Part shown: piece after piece, positions 1 to 6,967 of the stretch
Position numbering within the stretch: position 1 is the stretch's first letter
Layout of the letters: each line of letters opens with the position of its first letter
Assembly: GCA_964481825.1 (NCBI GenBank)
Contig: CAYZUE010000049.1
Span: 1 to 9,640 of the forward strand
Origin: CAYZUE01 sp964481825
Lineage (GTDB): Archaea > Hydrothermarchaeota > Hydrothermarchaeia > Hydrothermarchaeales > JALUUU01
Reading direction: 5' to 3'
Length of the DNA: 9,640 bases
Notes under the pieces: model-generated
What the model saw: the letters and a program-made list of their open reading frames with translations, nothing else
Told to the model about the DNA's origin: nothing
The model's database searches: none
Made by a program: the position numbers and the translations under genes

Positions 1-19
1 TTTTTAAGTAACTCTTTGT
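1..19. other. Window edge downstream of pyrI
   Basis: These 19 bases follow the pyrI stop codon on the minus strand. They hold no visible gene start, hairpin or T-run in the minus-strand direction, so the end of the pyrBI transcript cannot be placed from this window. Confidence 0.4.
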
Positions 20-481
20 TTAAAATTGGTTTATAACCTGATCTTTTGACATAGTTCTTTCACAAAAATCGCACCTAAGTTTAATCGGGTTTTTATTTTC
101 AATACTGAACAAGGAATCAATATCTTCATAATTTGTTATACAATTAGAATTATTACACTTCAGCACGCCTTCGATGGAATCTGGTAGAGACACTATCTTT
201 TTTTGTTCGACGTTATACTCCCTTATTATATTGATAGTTGCATCTAAGGCTATTAAGGCTATTTTGTCTAGTTCTTCCTCATCTAATTCCTTTCCCTCAA
301 CTTTAACAATATCCTTGAAATCAGCTATTCTAGAAGGAACATTCATAGCAACTGTAACCGTGGTTTTAGGATAACCCTTAGTTATACCAAGGATTTTAAG
401 AACATTCAGGGCTTGCCCCGGGGGGATATGATCAATAACCGTGCCATTCTTGATTTTTTTGACCTTTATATCTTGAGTCAT
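20..481 (-). CDS. pyrI: Aspartate carbamoyltransferase regulatory chain (PyrI)
   Basis: This is the regulatory subunit of aspartate carbamoyltransferase, which binds nucleotide effectors and bridges catalytic trimers in the cytoplasm. The 153-residue protein has the normal family length (E. coli PyrI is 153). The N-terminal allosteric domain (about 1-100) includes the segment [16 protein letters not shown] (13-28), typical of the effector-binding region. The C-terminal zinc domain has four cysteines, C109 and C114 (C-x4-C) and C137 and C140 (C-x2-C), matching the structural zinc site that contacts the catalytic chain. The ATG is 1 nt after the pyrB stop codon, and an AGGT Shine-Dalgarno lies inside the end of pyrB (489-492, 7 nt spacing), so it should be co-translated with pyrB in stoichiometric amounts. 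Nothing is broken or missing. Allosteric control by nucleotides is known for the family; which effectors act here cannot be seen. Confidence 0.97.
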   Translation of the reverse strand: MTQDIKVKKIKNGTVIDHIPPGQALNVLKILGITKGYPKTTVTVAMNVPSRIADFKDIVKVEGKELDEEELDKIALIALDATINIIREYNVEQKKIVSLPDSIEGVLKCNNSNCITNYEDIDSLFSIENKNPIKLRCDFCERTMSKDQVINQF

Positions 482-482
482 T

Positions 483-1394
<912 letters not shown>

Positions 1395-1398
1395 TTAG

Positions 1399-1403
1399 CC
1401 TCT
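1399..1403 (-). promoter_or_regulatory. Ribosome binding site of pyrB
   Basis: On the minus strand this reads AGAGG, 7 nt before the pyrB ATG. It fits the archaeal anti-Shine-Dalgarno and confirms the start at 1391. Confidence 0.65.
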
Positions 1404-1425
1404 AAATAAAAAAAGTCTACCGCCA

Positions 1426-1443
1426 TAGCTTTTATAGTTTTTG
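1426..1443 (-). promoter_or_regulatory. Putative TATA/BRE promoter of pyrBI
   Basis: On the minus strand the segment reads CAAAAAC (BRE-like, purine-rich) followed by TATAAAA (1430-1436). Its centre is about 42 nt upstream of the pyrB ATG. With the usual archaeal spacing of about 25 nt, transcription would begin near 1408, leaving a leader of about 17 nt that contains the pyrB Shine-Dalgarno. This is a prediction from sequence only. Confidence 0.55.
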
Positions 1444-1463
1444 ACTAATTATTGAACCTAAAC

Positions 1464-1475
1464 CTTTTATATTTA
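1464..1475 (+). promoter_or_regulatory. Putative TATA promoter of secF and the downstream run
   Basis: The sequence CTTTTATATTTA resembles an archaeal box A. Its centre lies about 35 nt upstream of the secF ATG, so the predicted transcription start is near 1495 and the leader would be only about 10 nt. No Shine-Dalgarno is seen in front of secF, consistent with near-leaderless translation of the first gene of the transcript. The box is AT-symmetric and also reads AAATATAAAAG on the minus strand, so it could contribute to pyrB transcription too. It is the only clear promoter seen for the plus-strand gene run. Confidence 0.5.
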
Positions 1476-1504
1476 GAGAGAATCTACTTCTTTAAACGAT
1501 AATC

Positions 1505-2362
1505 ATGAATTTTATTAATCTCCCCATTCCGAATTTAAAAAAACTTATGGCAATTCCAATAATATTCCTTCTCCTTTCTGTATCTATTGTTGCTCTCAAT
1601 CTCCAAAGTGGTACAGTGCCGTTGGGCATTGATCTGAAAGGAGGTACCATGGTCACGGTATATGGGGACCTGGAGAAGAATGAGATTATCAAGGCTCTTG
1701 AACCTCATTTTGGTGGGGACTTAAGCATTGATACAATTAGTGATATTTCAGGAGTAGCAGGGTATACCATCCAGATGGACACCTTCCTGAGTATAAGCGA
1801 TAAAGAAAACCTTCAAGATATAATAGTAAACCTGGGTGTCACTAAGGATTCAGTAAGTATCCGAGATGCACAGGCATCGATATCATCTAAAACCCTAAAA
1901 GATGGAATTAAAGCCTTAATTTTTGCTTTCATATTTATGGCCCTCATAGTTTTCATTAGATTCAGAACTGTTGTACCGTCCTTTGCTGTTGTTGTATCTG
2001 CGTTTTCAGACATTATTGTCACCATTGCAATCATGATTATTGTCGGAATCCCGCTAACTACAGGTTCTTTGGTTGCCTTGCTCCTTCTGATAGGTTACTC
2101 TGTAGATACGGATATTCTACTAACTACTAGGGTTCTAGTAAGAACTGTTGGAAGTTTTGAGGAGAGACTTCAAAGGGCTATGAAAACTGGATTAACAATG
2201 GCATCAACTACCCTATTAGCAGTTGGGATTTTGTTCATTGCTTCTAGTTCTACAGTACTCAAGGATATTGCAATTGTATTACTTATCGGATTAATTGTCG
2301 ACCTAATGAATACGTGGATTCAAAATGCTAGGATCCTCCAATGGCATTTGGAGAGGAGCTAA
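1505..2362 (+). CDS. secF: Protein-export membrane protein SecF
   Basis: SecF is the smaller partner of the SecDF complex, an RND-type membrane assembly that assists Sec-dependent export after translocation has begun. The 285-residue protein fits archaeal SecF. A first membrane helix (about 14-32) is followed by the signature GIDLKGGT (41-48), an extracytoplasmic domain to about residue 132, and a C-terminal bundle of about five helices (about 134-152, 156-181, 184-212, 228-247, 252-275). The membrane-embedded segment IGYSVDTDILL (196-206) carries the family's conserved acidic residues, which in bacterial SecDF take part in proton coupling. The gene order secF then secD is the one usual in archaea. 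It overlaps no gene but supplies the secD Shine-Dalgarno inside its last codons. The first ATG is used; there is no Shine-Dalgarno, which suits a near-leaderless transcript. Confidence 0.95.
   Translation: MNFINLPIPNLKKLMAIPIIFLLLSVSIVALNLQSGTVPLGIDLKGGTMVTVYGDLEKNEIIKALEPHFGGDLSIDTISDISGVAGYTIQMDTFLSISDKENLQDIIVNLGVTKDSVSIRDAQASISSKTLKDGIKALIFAFIFMALIVFIRFRTVVPSFAVVVSAFSDIIVTIAIMIIVGIPLTTGSLVALLLLIGYSVDTDILLTTRVLVRTVGSFEERLQRAMKTGLTMASTTLLAVGILFIASSSTVLKDIAIVLLIGLIVDLMNTWIQNARILQWHLERS
2350..2358 (+). promoter_or_regulatory. Ribosome binding site of secD
   Basis: GGAGAGGAG lies within the last codons of secF, 5 nt before the ATG at 2364. It decides the secD start in favour of 2364 over an in-frame ATG at 2325 that would overlap secF and lacks such a site. 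Confidence 0.75.
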
Positions 2363-2363
2363 G

Positions 2364-3545
2364 ATGTTAGAACAGCTAATTGGGGATAGGAAGATACAGA
2401 TACTAATGGTATTTGTAACTCTATCGATTGTACTCATAACTTTTCGTGGAATATCAACAGGCCTCGATCTTCAAGGTGGGAGTCTAATCCAGATTCAAAC
2501 AGAACGTCCATTAACTGATGAAGAAATGGATAGAGTTGTAACGATAATGGACGAGAGACTGAGGGGTGGCTTAAAAGTAAAAGATGTTAAACTCAAACCC
2601 TGGGGCGATGAATTTGTGCTCGCATACATTGCAGGAGTTGATCCCATCGAGGCTGGAAAACTCATTGGAAAACCTGGACAACTCATTGTAAAAATTGGCA
2701 ACATGACTGCCTTTACTGGAGATGAACTGACTAGAATTGATCCTTTCGGATATGAAGCCCAGTTTGATAATTGGGGTGTTCCATTTACAATCGGTGATGA
2801 AGCTGCAAAGCGGTTTAGGGATGTGTCAATAGCCACGAATTTTGATGTAGTTTATATGTACCTGGATGATATAGAGGTAAATAGAGCCCCTCTTTCTTCA
2901 ACGCTTCAAAAGGAACTCGCATCTGGTCAAATCGTTAAAAGTATGGTATTAGAAACGGGTAACAAAGATGAGGGTATGGAAGAAGCTAGGCGAATAGAAG
3001 TAATTCTTAGGTCTGGAGCTTTGCCAATAAAAGTAGAAATGGTGGGTAGTTTTGGCATTTCAGCCACCCTTGGAGAGGGATTCAAAAATGATGCGATGAC
3101 TGCTGGGTTATTAGCTTTTATGGGGGTAATTGCCGTGATATATGCCAGGTATCGGAGACTTGAACTTGTAGGATCAGTATTGATTACTGGTGCTAGTGAA
3201 ATAATCATTATATTTGGAGTTGCATCGTTAATAAGATGGGATATAGATCTTCCAGCGATTGCCGGTATTATAGCTGCAGTTGGCACGGGTGTTGATAATC
3301 AGATTGTGATTTTAGACGAGATATTGCTCGAAAAAGGTAAATCAATAAGATATAGGATAAAAAATGCCTTTTTTATTGTTATAGGTTCATGGATGACATT
3401 GATTGCAGCGATGATTCCACTTTTTGTCATAGGATTTGGGATGTTGAAGGGCTTTGCTGTTACAACAATGATAGGAGCAACTGCCGGAGTATTTATTACA
3501 AGACCTGCATATGCGAGGATGGTACAACTAATTTTAAAAAAATAA
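2364..3545 (+). CDS. secD: Protein-export membrane protein SecD
   Basis: SecD is the larger SecDF subunit and works with SecF in the cytoplasmic membrane to aid release or forward movement of exported proteins. From the ATG at 2364 the product is 393 residues. It has an N-terminal membrane helix (about 12-30), the signature GLDLQGG (33-39), a large external region (about 40-235), the conserved LRSGALP (215-221) near the end of that domain, and a C-terminal helical bundle (about 245-388). AVGTGVDNQIVILDE (305-319) matches the membrane-embedded acidic segment of the family. The start is 1 nt after the secF stop and has a strong Shine-Dalgarno, so the pair is almost certainly translationally linked. 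An upstream in-frame ATG (2325) would add 13 residues (MLGSSNGIWRGAK) unlike a SecD N-terminus and is not preferred. Confidence 0.95.
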   Translation: MLEQLIGDRKIQILMVFVTLSIVLITFRGISTGLDLQGGSLIQIQTERPLTDEEMDRVVTIMDERLRGGLKVKDVKLKPWGDEFVLAYIAGVDPIEAGKLIGKPGQLIVKIGNMTAFTGDELTRIDPFGYEAQFDNWGVPFTIGDEAAKRFRDVSIATNFDVVYMYLDDIEVNRAPLSSTLQKELASGQIVKSMVLETGNKDEGMEEARRIEVILRSGALPIKVEMVGSFGISATLGEGFKNDAMTAGLLAFMGVIAVIYARYRRLELVGSVLITGASEIIIIFGVASLIRWDIDLPAIAGIIAAVGTGVDNQIVILDEILLEKGKSIRYRIKNAFFIVIGSWMTLIAAMIPLFVIGFGMLKGFAVTTMIGATAGVFITRPAYARMVQLILKK

Positions 3546-3550
3546 CAATT

Positions 3551-3557
3551 AGGGTGG
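3551..3557 (+). promoter_or_regulatory. Ribosome binding site of trkH
   Basis: AGGGTGG lies in the 16-nt gap after secD. Two consecutive ATG codons follow at 3559 and 3562. The spacing is 1 nt to the first and 4 nt to the second, so the second is the better start. Confidence 0.55.
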
Positions 3558-3561
3558 AATG

Positions 3562-5031
3562 ATGTCTCTATTTGTCAGATTGAGTAAAGATGATTTAAGA
3601 ATAATCCTACGAGATCTAGGTTCAATAATATTCATAATAGGATACGTCTTACTTTTACCCCTTATCGTAGCTTATGCAGCAGCAGAGCAACATCTTTATC
3701 TTGCATTCATCTACCCTAGTTTTCTAGCAATTTGGATAGGATTATTTCTTAGAAAAAAATTTAATAAATCTGGGGAAACTCTTCTAAGGCACGCAATGAT
3801 TAACGCCGGATTAGCATGGATTATAATTTCGTTAATTGGAGCTTTCCCGTATTGGTTCTATGGAATGGGGGTATTAAATAGTTACTTTGAAAGCATGTCA
3901 GGATTTACCACCACTGGGATGACATTAATTAGCAATGTCGAAATACTTCCAAAGTGCATCTTATTCTGGAGAAGTTTAACTCAATGGATCGGGGGCGTTG
4001 GAGTGATAATGCTTTTCATGGTGATCCTCATGCAATCTCGTATTGTAATGAGCCGATTTTATTTTGCCGAGGGTAGGTCTGAAAGAATCAAACCGGGTAT
4101 CTCCTCGACTGTAAAGGTAATTTGGAAGATTTACATTTTCTTAACGATAATTGGCATTTTTTTGTATTTTATCGCTGGAATGAACGTTTTTGATTCTGTT
4201 AATCATGCCTTAACAACTCTAGCAACTTCTGGCTATTCTACAAAGAATGCAAGTATTGCTAGCTTTGATAGTGTTGCTATCGAATTTGTAGCGATAATTC
4301 TCATGCTTATTGGAGGTATAAGTTTTGTTGTTCATTTTAAAATGCTAGAAGGAGATAGGAAGGAGCTAATAAACAACCCTGAAGTAAGGGCATTTTTAAT
4401 TATTATATTCGCAGGAACAACTCTAATTTTCTTAAATCTATTTTTTGAAGGCTACCCTATAGATAGGGCTTTACGCCTTGCCGCCTTTCAGGCAGTTTCG
4501 GTAGGTACAACTACGGGTTACTCAATAACATCAATAGACAATTTTCCTGACTTTTCAAAAGTTATATTTCTCTTCCTTATGTTTACCGGGGCATGTGCCG
4601 GTTCAACTGGAGGGGGATTCAAAGTTCTTAGGGTAATAATCCTTATTAAACTTGGATATCAAGAGGTCATGAAAAGTATTCTGCCAGAAAAAGCAGTTGT
4701 TCCATTTAAGCTTAGAAATAAGATCATTGAGGACAGAGACATGATAAGATTGGCAGGCTTATTTTTCCTGTACCTATTTGCAGTGTTTCTAAGTACAATG
4801 TTATTCACTTTAACAGGGTATAAGCCTATAGAATCCCTTTCTCTCGCTTTTTCCTCGATGTTCAACATAGGTCCAACATTAATTAATCCAACTGAATGGT
4901 TTAATATGGGCTCACAATCGAAAATTATATTAATAATTGGAATGTGGATAGGTAGATTGGAAATATTCCCTGCTTTCGCACTGATAAGTTCACTGTTAAT
5001 AATAAGCAGGAGGGAAAAGAGATCTATATAA
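3562..5031 (+). CDS. trkH: Trk-type potassium uptake channel subunit TrkH
   Basis: TrkH is the ion-conducting membrane subunit of a K+ uptake system. It is 489 residues from the second of two adjacent ATGs (490 from 3559; numbering below is from 3559). Two N-terminal helices (about 20-40 and 46-64) precede the repeats, the D0 arrangement of TrkH rather than KtrB. Four pore loops follow: FTTTGMT (116-122), TSGYST (223-228), TTTGYS (317-322) and NIGPT (436-440), each with the filter glycine. The intramembrane loop GACAGSTGGGFKV (344-356), which gates the channel in this family, and the C-terminal GMWIGRLEIF (461-470) are also typical. The gene is followed by trkA, whose gating ring binds the cytoplasmic face; the trkA Shine-Dalgarno and proposed start lie inside the last codons of trkH. 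All four filters look intact, so a functional channel is expected. Confidence 0.95.
   Translation: MSLFVRLSKDDLRIILRDLGSIIFIIGYVLLLPLIVAYAAAEQHLYLAFIYPSFLAIWIGLFLRKKFNKSGETLLRHAMINAGLAWIIISLIGAFPYWFYGMGVLNSYFESMSGFTTTGMTLISNVEILPKCILFWRSLTQWIGGVGVIMLFMVILMQSRIVMSRFYFAEGRSERIKPGISSTVKVIWKIYIFLTIIGIFLYFIAGMNVFDSVNHALTTLATSGYSTKNASIASFDSVAIEFVAIILMLIGGISFVVHFKMLEGDRKELINNPEVRAFLIIIFAGTTLIFLNLFFEGYPIDRALRLAAFQAVSVGTTTGYSITSIDNFPDFSKVIFLFLMFTGACAGSTGGGFKVLRVIILIKLGYQEVMKSILPEKAVVPFKLRNKIIEDRDMIRLAGLFFLYLFAVFLSTMLFTLTGYKPIESLSLAFSSMFNIGPTLINPTEWFNMGSQSKIILIIGMWIGRLEIFPAFALISSLLIISRREKRSI
5008..5014 (+). promoter_or_regulatory. Ribosome binding site of trkA, decides the start
   Basis: AGGAGGG lies within the end of trkH, on codons for Ser-Arg-Arg-Glu. 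Its spacing to the ATC codon at 5022 is 7 nt, which is ideal. The first canonical in-frame codon, TTG at 5064, is 49 nt away, too far to be served by it. Confidence 0.75.
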
Positions 5032-5693
5032 TAATAATTGGAGCTGGAAGAGTAGGTAGACATTTGGCAAAAACCCTTGTCGAGGATAAGCATGAAATTG
5101 CAATTATCGAGAAAGATAAAGATCTGAGTCAAGAAATTTCTAGAGAAATGGACGTTCTTGTCATAAATGGCGATGGTACTCAGATTAAAACCCTTGAGGG
5201 GGTAAATGCAAAGAGTGCTGATGCATTTGTTGCATCTACAAGAAAGGATGAGATGAATCTATTATCTGCTTTAGTGGCAAAAAATATGGGTGTAACTACT
5301 GTAATATCCAGAGTAAGTAATCCAGAAAACAAAGAAGTGTTTAAAAAGCTGGGAATCGATCATGTAATTAGTCCTGAAACAACTGCGGCTGAATATATTG
5401 GTAAAATAATTCGCAGACCAGATGCCGTTGATCTCGCAATCCTTGGAAGAAGGGACGTAGAGATTCTAGAATTTGTAGTTGATAATAAATCAGAAGTAAT
5501 CGATATGGCTGTTAAGGATCTGACTCCAAAAGGATACTTAATTATAGCTGTCCATAAAGGTTCAGAACTAGTTATACCTAAAGGGGATACAGTAATAGAA
5601 GAAGGTGATGAAGTCCTTGTTCTATCTAAATCTAACTCTGTAGGTAATGTTGAAAAATTATTCGTTGTGAAAGAAAATGGAAAAAAGGATTAG
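5022..5693 (+). CDS. trkA: Trk potassium uptake regulatory subunit TrkA (RCK protein), non-canonical ATC start
   Basis: TrkA is the cytoplasmic nucleotide-binding subunit that gates TrkH. From the proposed start it is 223 residues, a single RCK_N plus RCK_C unit, like KtrA and most archaeal TrkA and half the length of the E. coli protein. The Rossmann motif GAGRVG (7-12), the acidic residue ending the second strand (E30), NGDGT (49-53), TRKDEMN (73-79) and ISPE (116-119) define the N-domain. The C-domain (about 138-216) ends with IPKGDTVIEEGDEVLVL (185-201). The frame opens after a TAG at 4953 and has no ATG, GTG or TTG before TTG 5064, which would delete the glycine motif. ATC at 5022, 7 nt after AGGAGGG, yields the standard N-terminus MYIIIIGAGRVG and overlaps trkH by 10 nt. 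The family call is firm; the start is either a true AUC start or an ATG misread by one base. Confidence 0.93.
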   Translation: MYIIIIGAGRVGRHLAKTLVEDKHEIAIIEKDKDLSQEISREMDVLVINGDGTQIKTLEGVNAKSADAFVASTRKDEMNLLSALVAKNMGVTTVISRVSNPENKEVFKKLGIDHVISPETTAAEYIGKIIRRPDAVDLAILGRRDVEILEFVVDNKSEVIDMAVKDLTPKGYLIIAVHKGSELVIPKGDTVIEEGDEVLVLSKSNSVGNVEKLFVVKENGKKD

Positions 5694-5696
5694 GTG
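5692..5696 (+). promoter_or_regulatory. Ribosome binding site of atpH
   Basis: AGGTG overlaps the trkA TAG stop and lies 6 nt before the atpH ATG. The 9-nt trkA-atpH gap leaves no room for a promoter, so the ATP synthase genes are probably read from an upstream promoter or from one inside trkA. Confidence 0.6.
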
Positions 5697-5702
5697 TTAT
5701 AA

Positions 5703-6017
5703 ATGGTGATTGAGGTACTTAAATCTATTAAATCTGCAGAAGAAGATGCAGAAAATAATTTAAAAAAAGCACAGTCTGAGGGGGATAAATTTGTAGAAAT
5801 AGCTAAGAATAAGGCAGATAATATTTTGCAAAAATCACGAGAAAATGCCAATAATAAAGCCAGGGATATAATAAAAAAAGTAGAAAAAGAGGCTGAAAAC
5901 GAAAGTAGCAGCATAATTGATGATGGGAATAAGGAAGGTTCTAGAATTCAAGACATTTCTAAGGATAAAAAAACTAAAGCCAGCACCATGATTATTAGTA
6001 GGATTACGGAGGTATGA
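5703..6017 (+). CDS. atpH: A-type ATP synthase subunit H (peripheral stalk coiled coil)
   Basis: Subunit H pairs with subunit E to form the peripheral stalk that holds the catalytic head still against rotor torque. The 104-residue protein is of typical length, has no membrane segment, is rich in Lys, Glu, Asp and Ala, and is almost entirely helix-forming with alanine and isoleucine spaced as in a coiled coil (about 4-95). Such proteins have few diagnostic residues, so the call rests on length, composition and its position just upstream of atpE and the rest of the cluster. In the common archaeal order subunits I and K would follow; here atpE follows directly. An alternative reading as a generic coiled-coil protein is unlikely in this context. 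Confidence 0.85.
   Translation: MVIEVLKSIKSAEEDAENNLKKAQSEGDKFVEIAKNKADNILQKSRENANNKARDIIKKVEKEAENESSSIIDDGNKEGSRIQDISKDKKTKASTMIISRITEV
6008..6013 (+). promoter_or_regulatory. Ribosome binding site of atpE, decides the start
   Basis: GGAGGT directly abuts the ATG at 6014 (0 nt spacing) but is 6 nt from the ATG at 6020. The second ATG is therefore the likely start. Confidence 0.7.
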
Positions 6018-6019
6018 GC

Positions 6020-6634
6020 ATGGATGCTACCTCAAATGGATCAAAGATAATATCCAGAATTAAAGAGGATTCAGATCTTGAAACACAGGAAATACTTAAA
6101 AATGCGCATAAAATTGCAGATGACATTATATCTTCAGCAAAAAACAAGGCGAAAAGTGAGGAAACTGAGATTATAGAGAAAGCAAAACATGATGCAGAGC
6201 TTACAAAACAGAGAATTATTGCTAACGCTAAACTAAAATCAAAGAAGCATTGCTTGTATATTAAAGAGGGAATAATTCAAAATACATTTGATGAAGCTGA
6301 AACAAAATTGGGAAATTTCAGATCATCTCCTAAATACCCTGAAATTCTAAAGGATATAATCGAGGAGGGAATTGAATCCATAAATGGTGAAGATGCTGAA
6401 ATATCTGTAAAAAAAGATGATATTACAATATTAACTAATGATTTTTTAAAAGACCTATCCAACAAATTTAATATGAATCTAACTATTTCAAAAGAAAGTA
6501 TACGTTCTAACGGTGGTGCTCTAATCCGGACAATAGATGGTAAAATTGTTGTAAACAATACCTTCGAGACTAGGATGCAAAGAATGCGAGACCATTTAAG
6601 ATCGGAAGTTGCTAAAATTCTGTTCAAGAGATGA
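6020..6634 (+). CDS. atpE: A-type ATP synthase subunit E (peripheral stalk)
   Basis: Subunit E forms the peripheral stalk with H and contacts the top of subunit B in the catalytic head. The product is 204 residues from 6020 (206 if the ATG at 6014 is used, which overlaps the atpH stop). The first half (about 8-95) is a charged alanine-rich coiled coil. The globular C-terminal domain (about 105-204) carries the family signature: paired glycines SNGGALI (163-169), a DGKIVV turn (173-178), NNTFETR (179-185) and MRDHLRSEVAKILF near the end. The gene starts 2 nt after atpH and ends 4 nt before atpF. In the usual archaeal order subunit C separates E and F; it is absent here. No sign of truncation. 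Confidence 0.95.
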   Translation: MDATSNGSKIISRIKEDSDLETQEILKNAHKIADDIISSAKNKAKSEETEIIEKAKHDAELTKQRIIANAKLKSKKHCLYIKEGIIQNTFDEAETKLGNFRSSPKYPEILKDIIEEGIESINGEDAEISVKKDDITILTNDFLKDLSNKFNMNLTISKESIRSNGGALIRTIDGKIVVNNTFETRMQRMRDHLRSEVAKILFKR

Positions 6635-6638
6635 TTAC

Positions 6639-6959
6639 ATGGAAATAAGCGTTATTGGAGACTCAACTACAGTTCTAGGATTTAAACTAGCTGGTGTAAA
6701 GACAGCAATAAAAACAAAAGATAGTAAAGAGGCTTTGGAGGCTTTAAAGAATCAGTTTAATAATCCAGATATCGGATTAATTATCATTACCGAACAATAT
6801 GCTGATAAATTAAGAGATGAAATAAATAGGCTCACTGAAGGTGTAATGACACCTTTAATCGTAGAAATACCAAATAAAGACGGTACAATCGATAGAAAAG
6901 TAGATCCAATAAAGGAACTTGTTCGTCGGGCAGTGGGTGTAGAAATTAAATTCAATTAG
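6639..6959 (+). CDS. atpF: A-type ATP synthase subunit F (central stalk)
   Basis: Subunit F binds subunit D in the rotating central stalk and affects coupling and regulation of ATP hydrolysis. From the ATG at 6639 it is 106 residues, the usual size. Family features are the N-terminal [16 protein letters not shown] (5-20), the central strand IIITEQYA (48-55), [11 protein letters not shown] (72-82) and the C-terminal RRAVGVEI (96-103). An upstream in-frame ATG (6609) would add ten residues from inside atpE that do not resemble the family, so 6639 is chosen; its Shine-Dalgarno is weak (GAGATGA, 6628-6634), suggesting dependence on coupling to atpE translation. The atpA Shine-Dalgarno overlaps its stop codon. 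Confidence 0.97.
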   Translation: MEISVIGDSTTVLGFKLAGVKTAIKTKDSKEALEALKNQFNNPDIGLIIITEQYADKLRDEINRLTEGVMTPLIVEIPNKDGTIDRKVDPIKELVRRAVGVEIKFN

Positions 6960-6964
6960 GTGAT
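6958..6964 (+). promoter_or_regulatory. Ribosome binding site of atpA
   Basis: AGGTGAT is a long match to the archaeal 16S anti-Shine-Dalgarno. It overlaps the atpF TAG stop and lies 3 nt before the atpA ATG, supporting the start at 6968. Confidence 0.7.
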
Positions 6965-6967
6965 ACA

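Noticed and set aside
1404..1450. Short AGTC...GACT inverted repeat flanking the pyrB TATA box as a possible operator
   Set aside because: Only four bases match across a spacer of about 25 nt, which is expected by chance.
2495..3286. Long minus-strand open frames opposite secD (2495-2836 and 2927-3286)
   Set aside because: They are antisense shadows of a clear SecD gene, with no Shine-Dalgarno, promoter or recognisable protein.
4956..5064. Possible TrkH-TrkA fusion by programmed -1 frameshift across the trkH stop, since the trkA frame is open through the end of trkH
   Set aside because: No good slippery heptamer is seen before the trkH stop, and the well-placed AGGAGGG with ATC gives a textbook TrkA N-terminus, so separate initiation is the simpler reading.
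4659..5132. 157-codon minus-strand open frame spanning the trkH-trkA junction
   Set aside because: It lies opposite two well-supported genes and its product resembles no protein family; it reflects low stop density on the complement of AT-rich membrane-protein codons.
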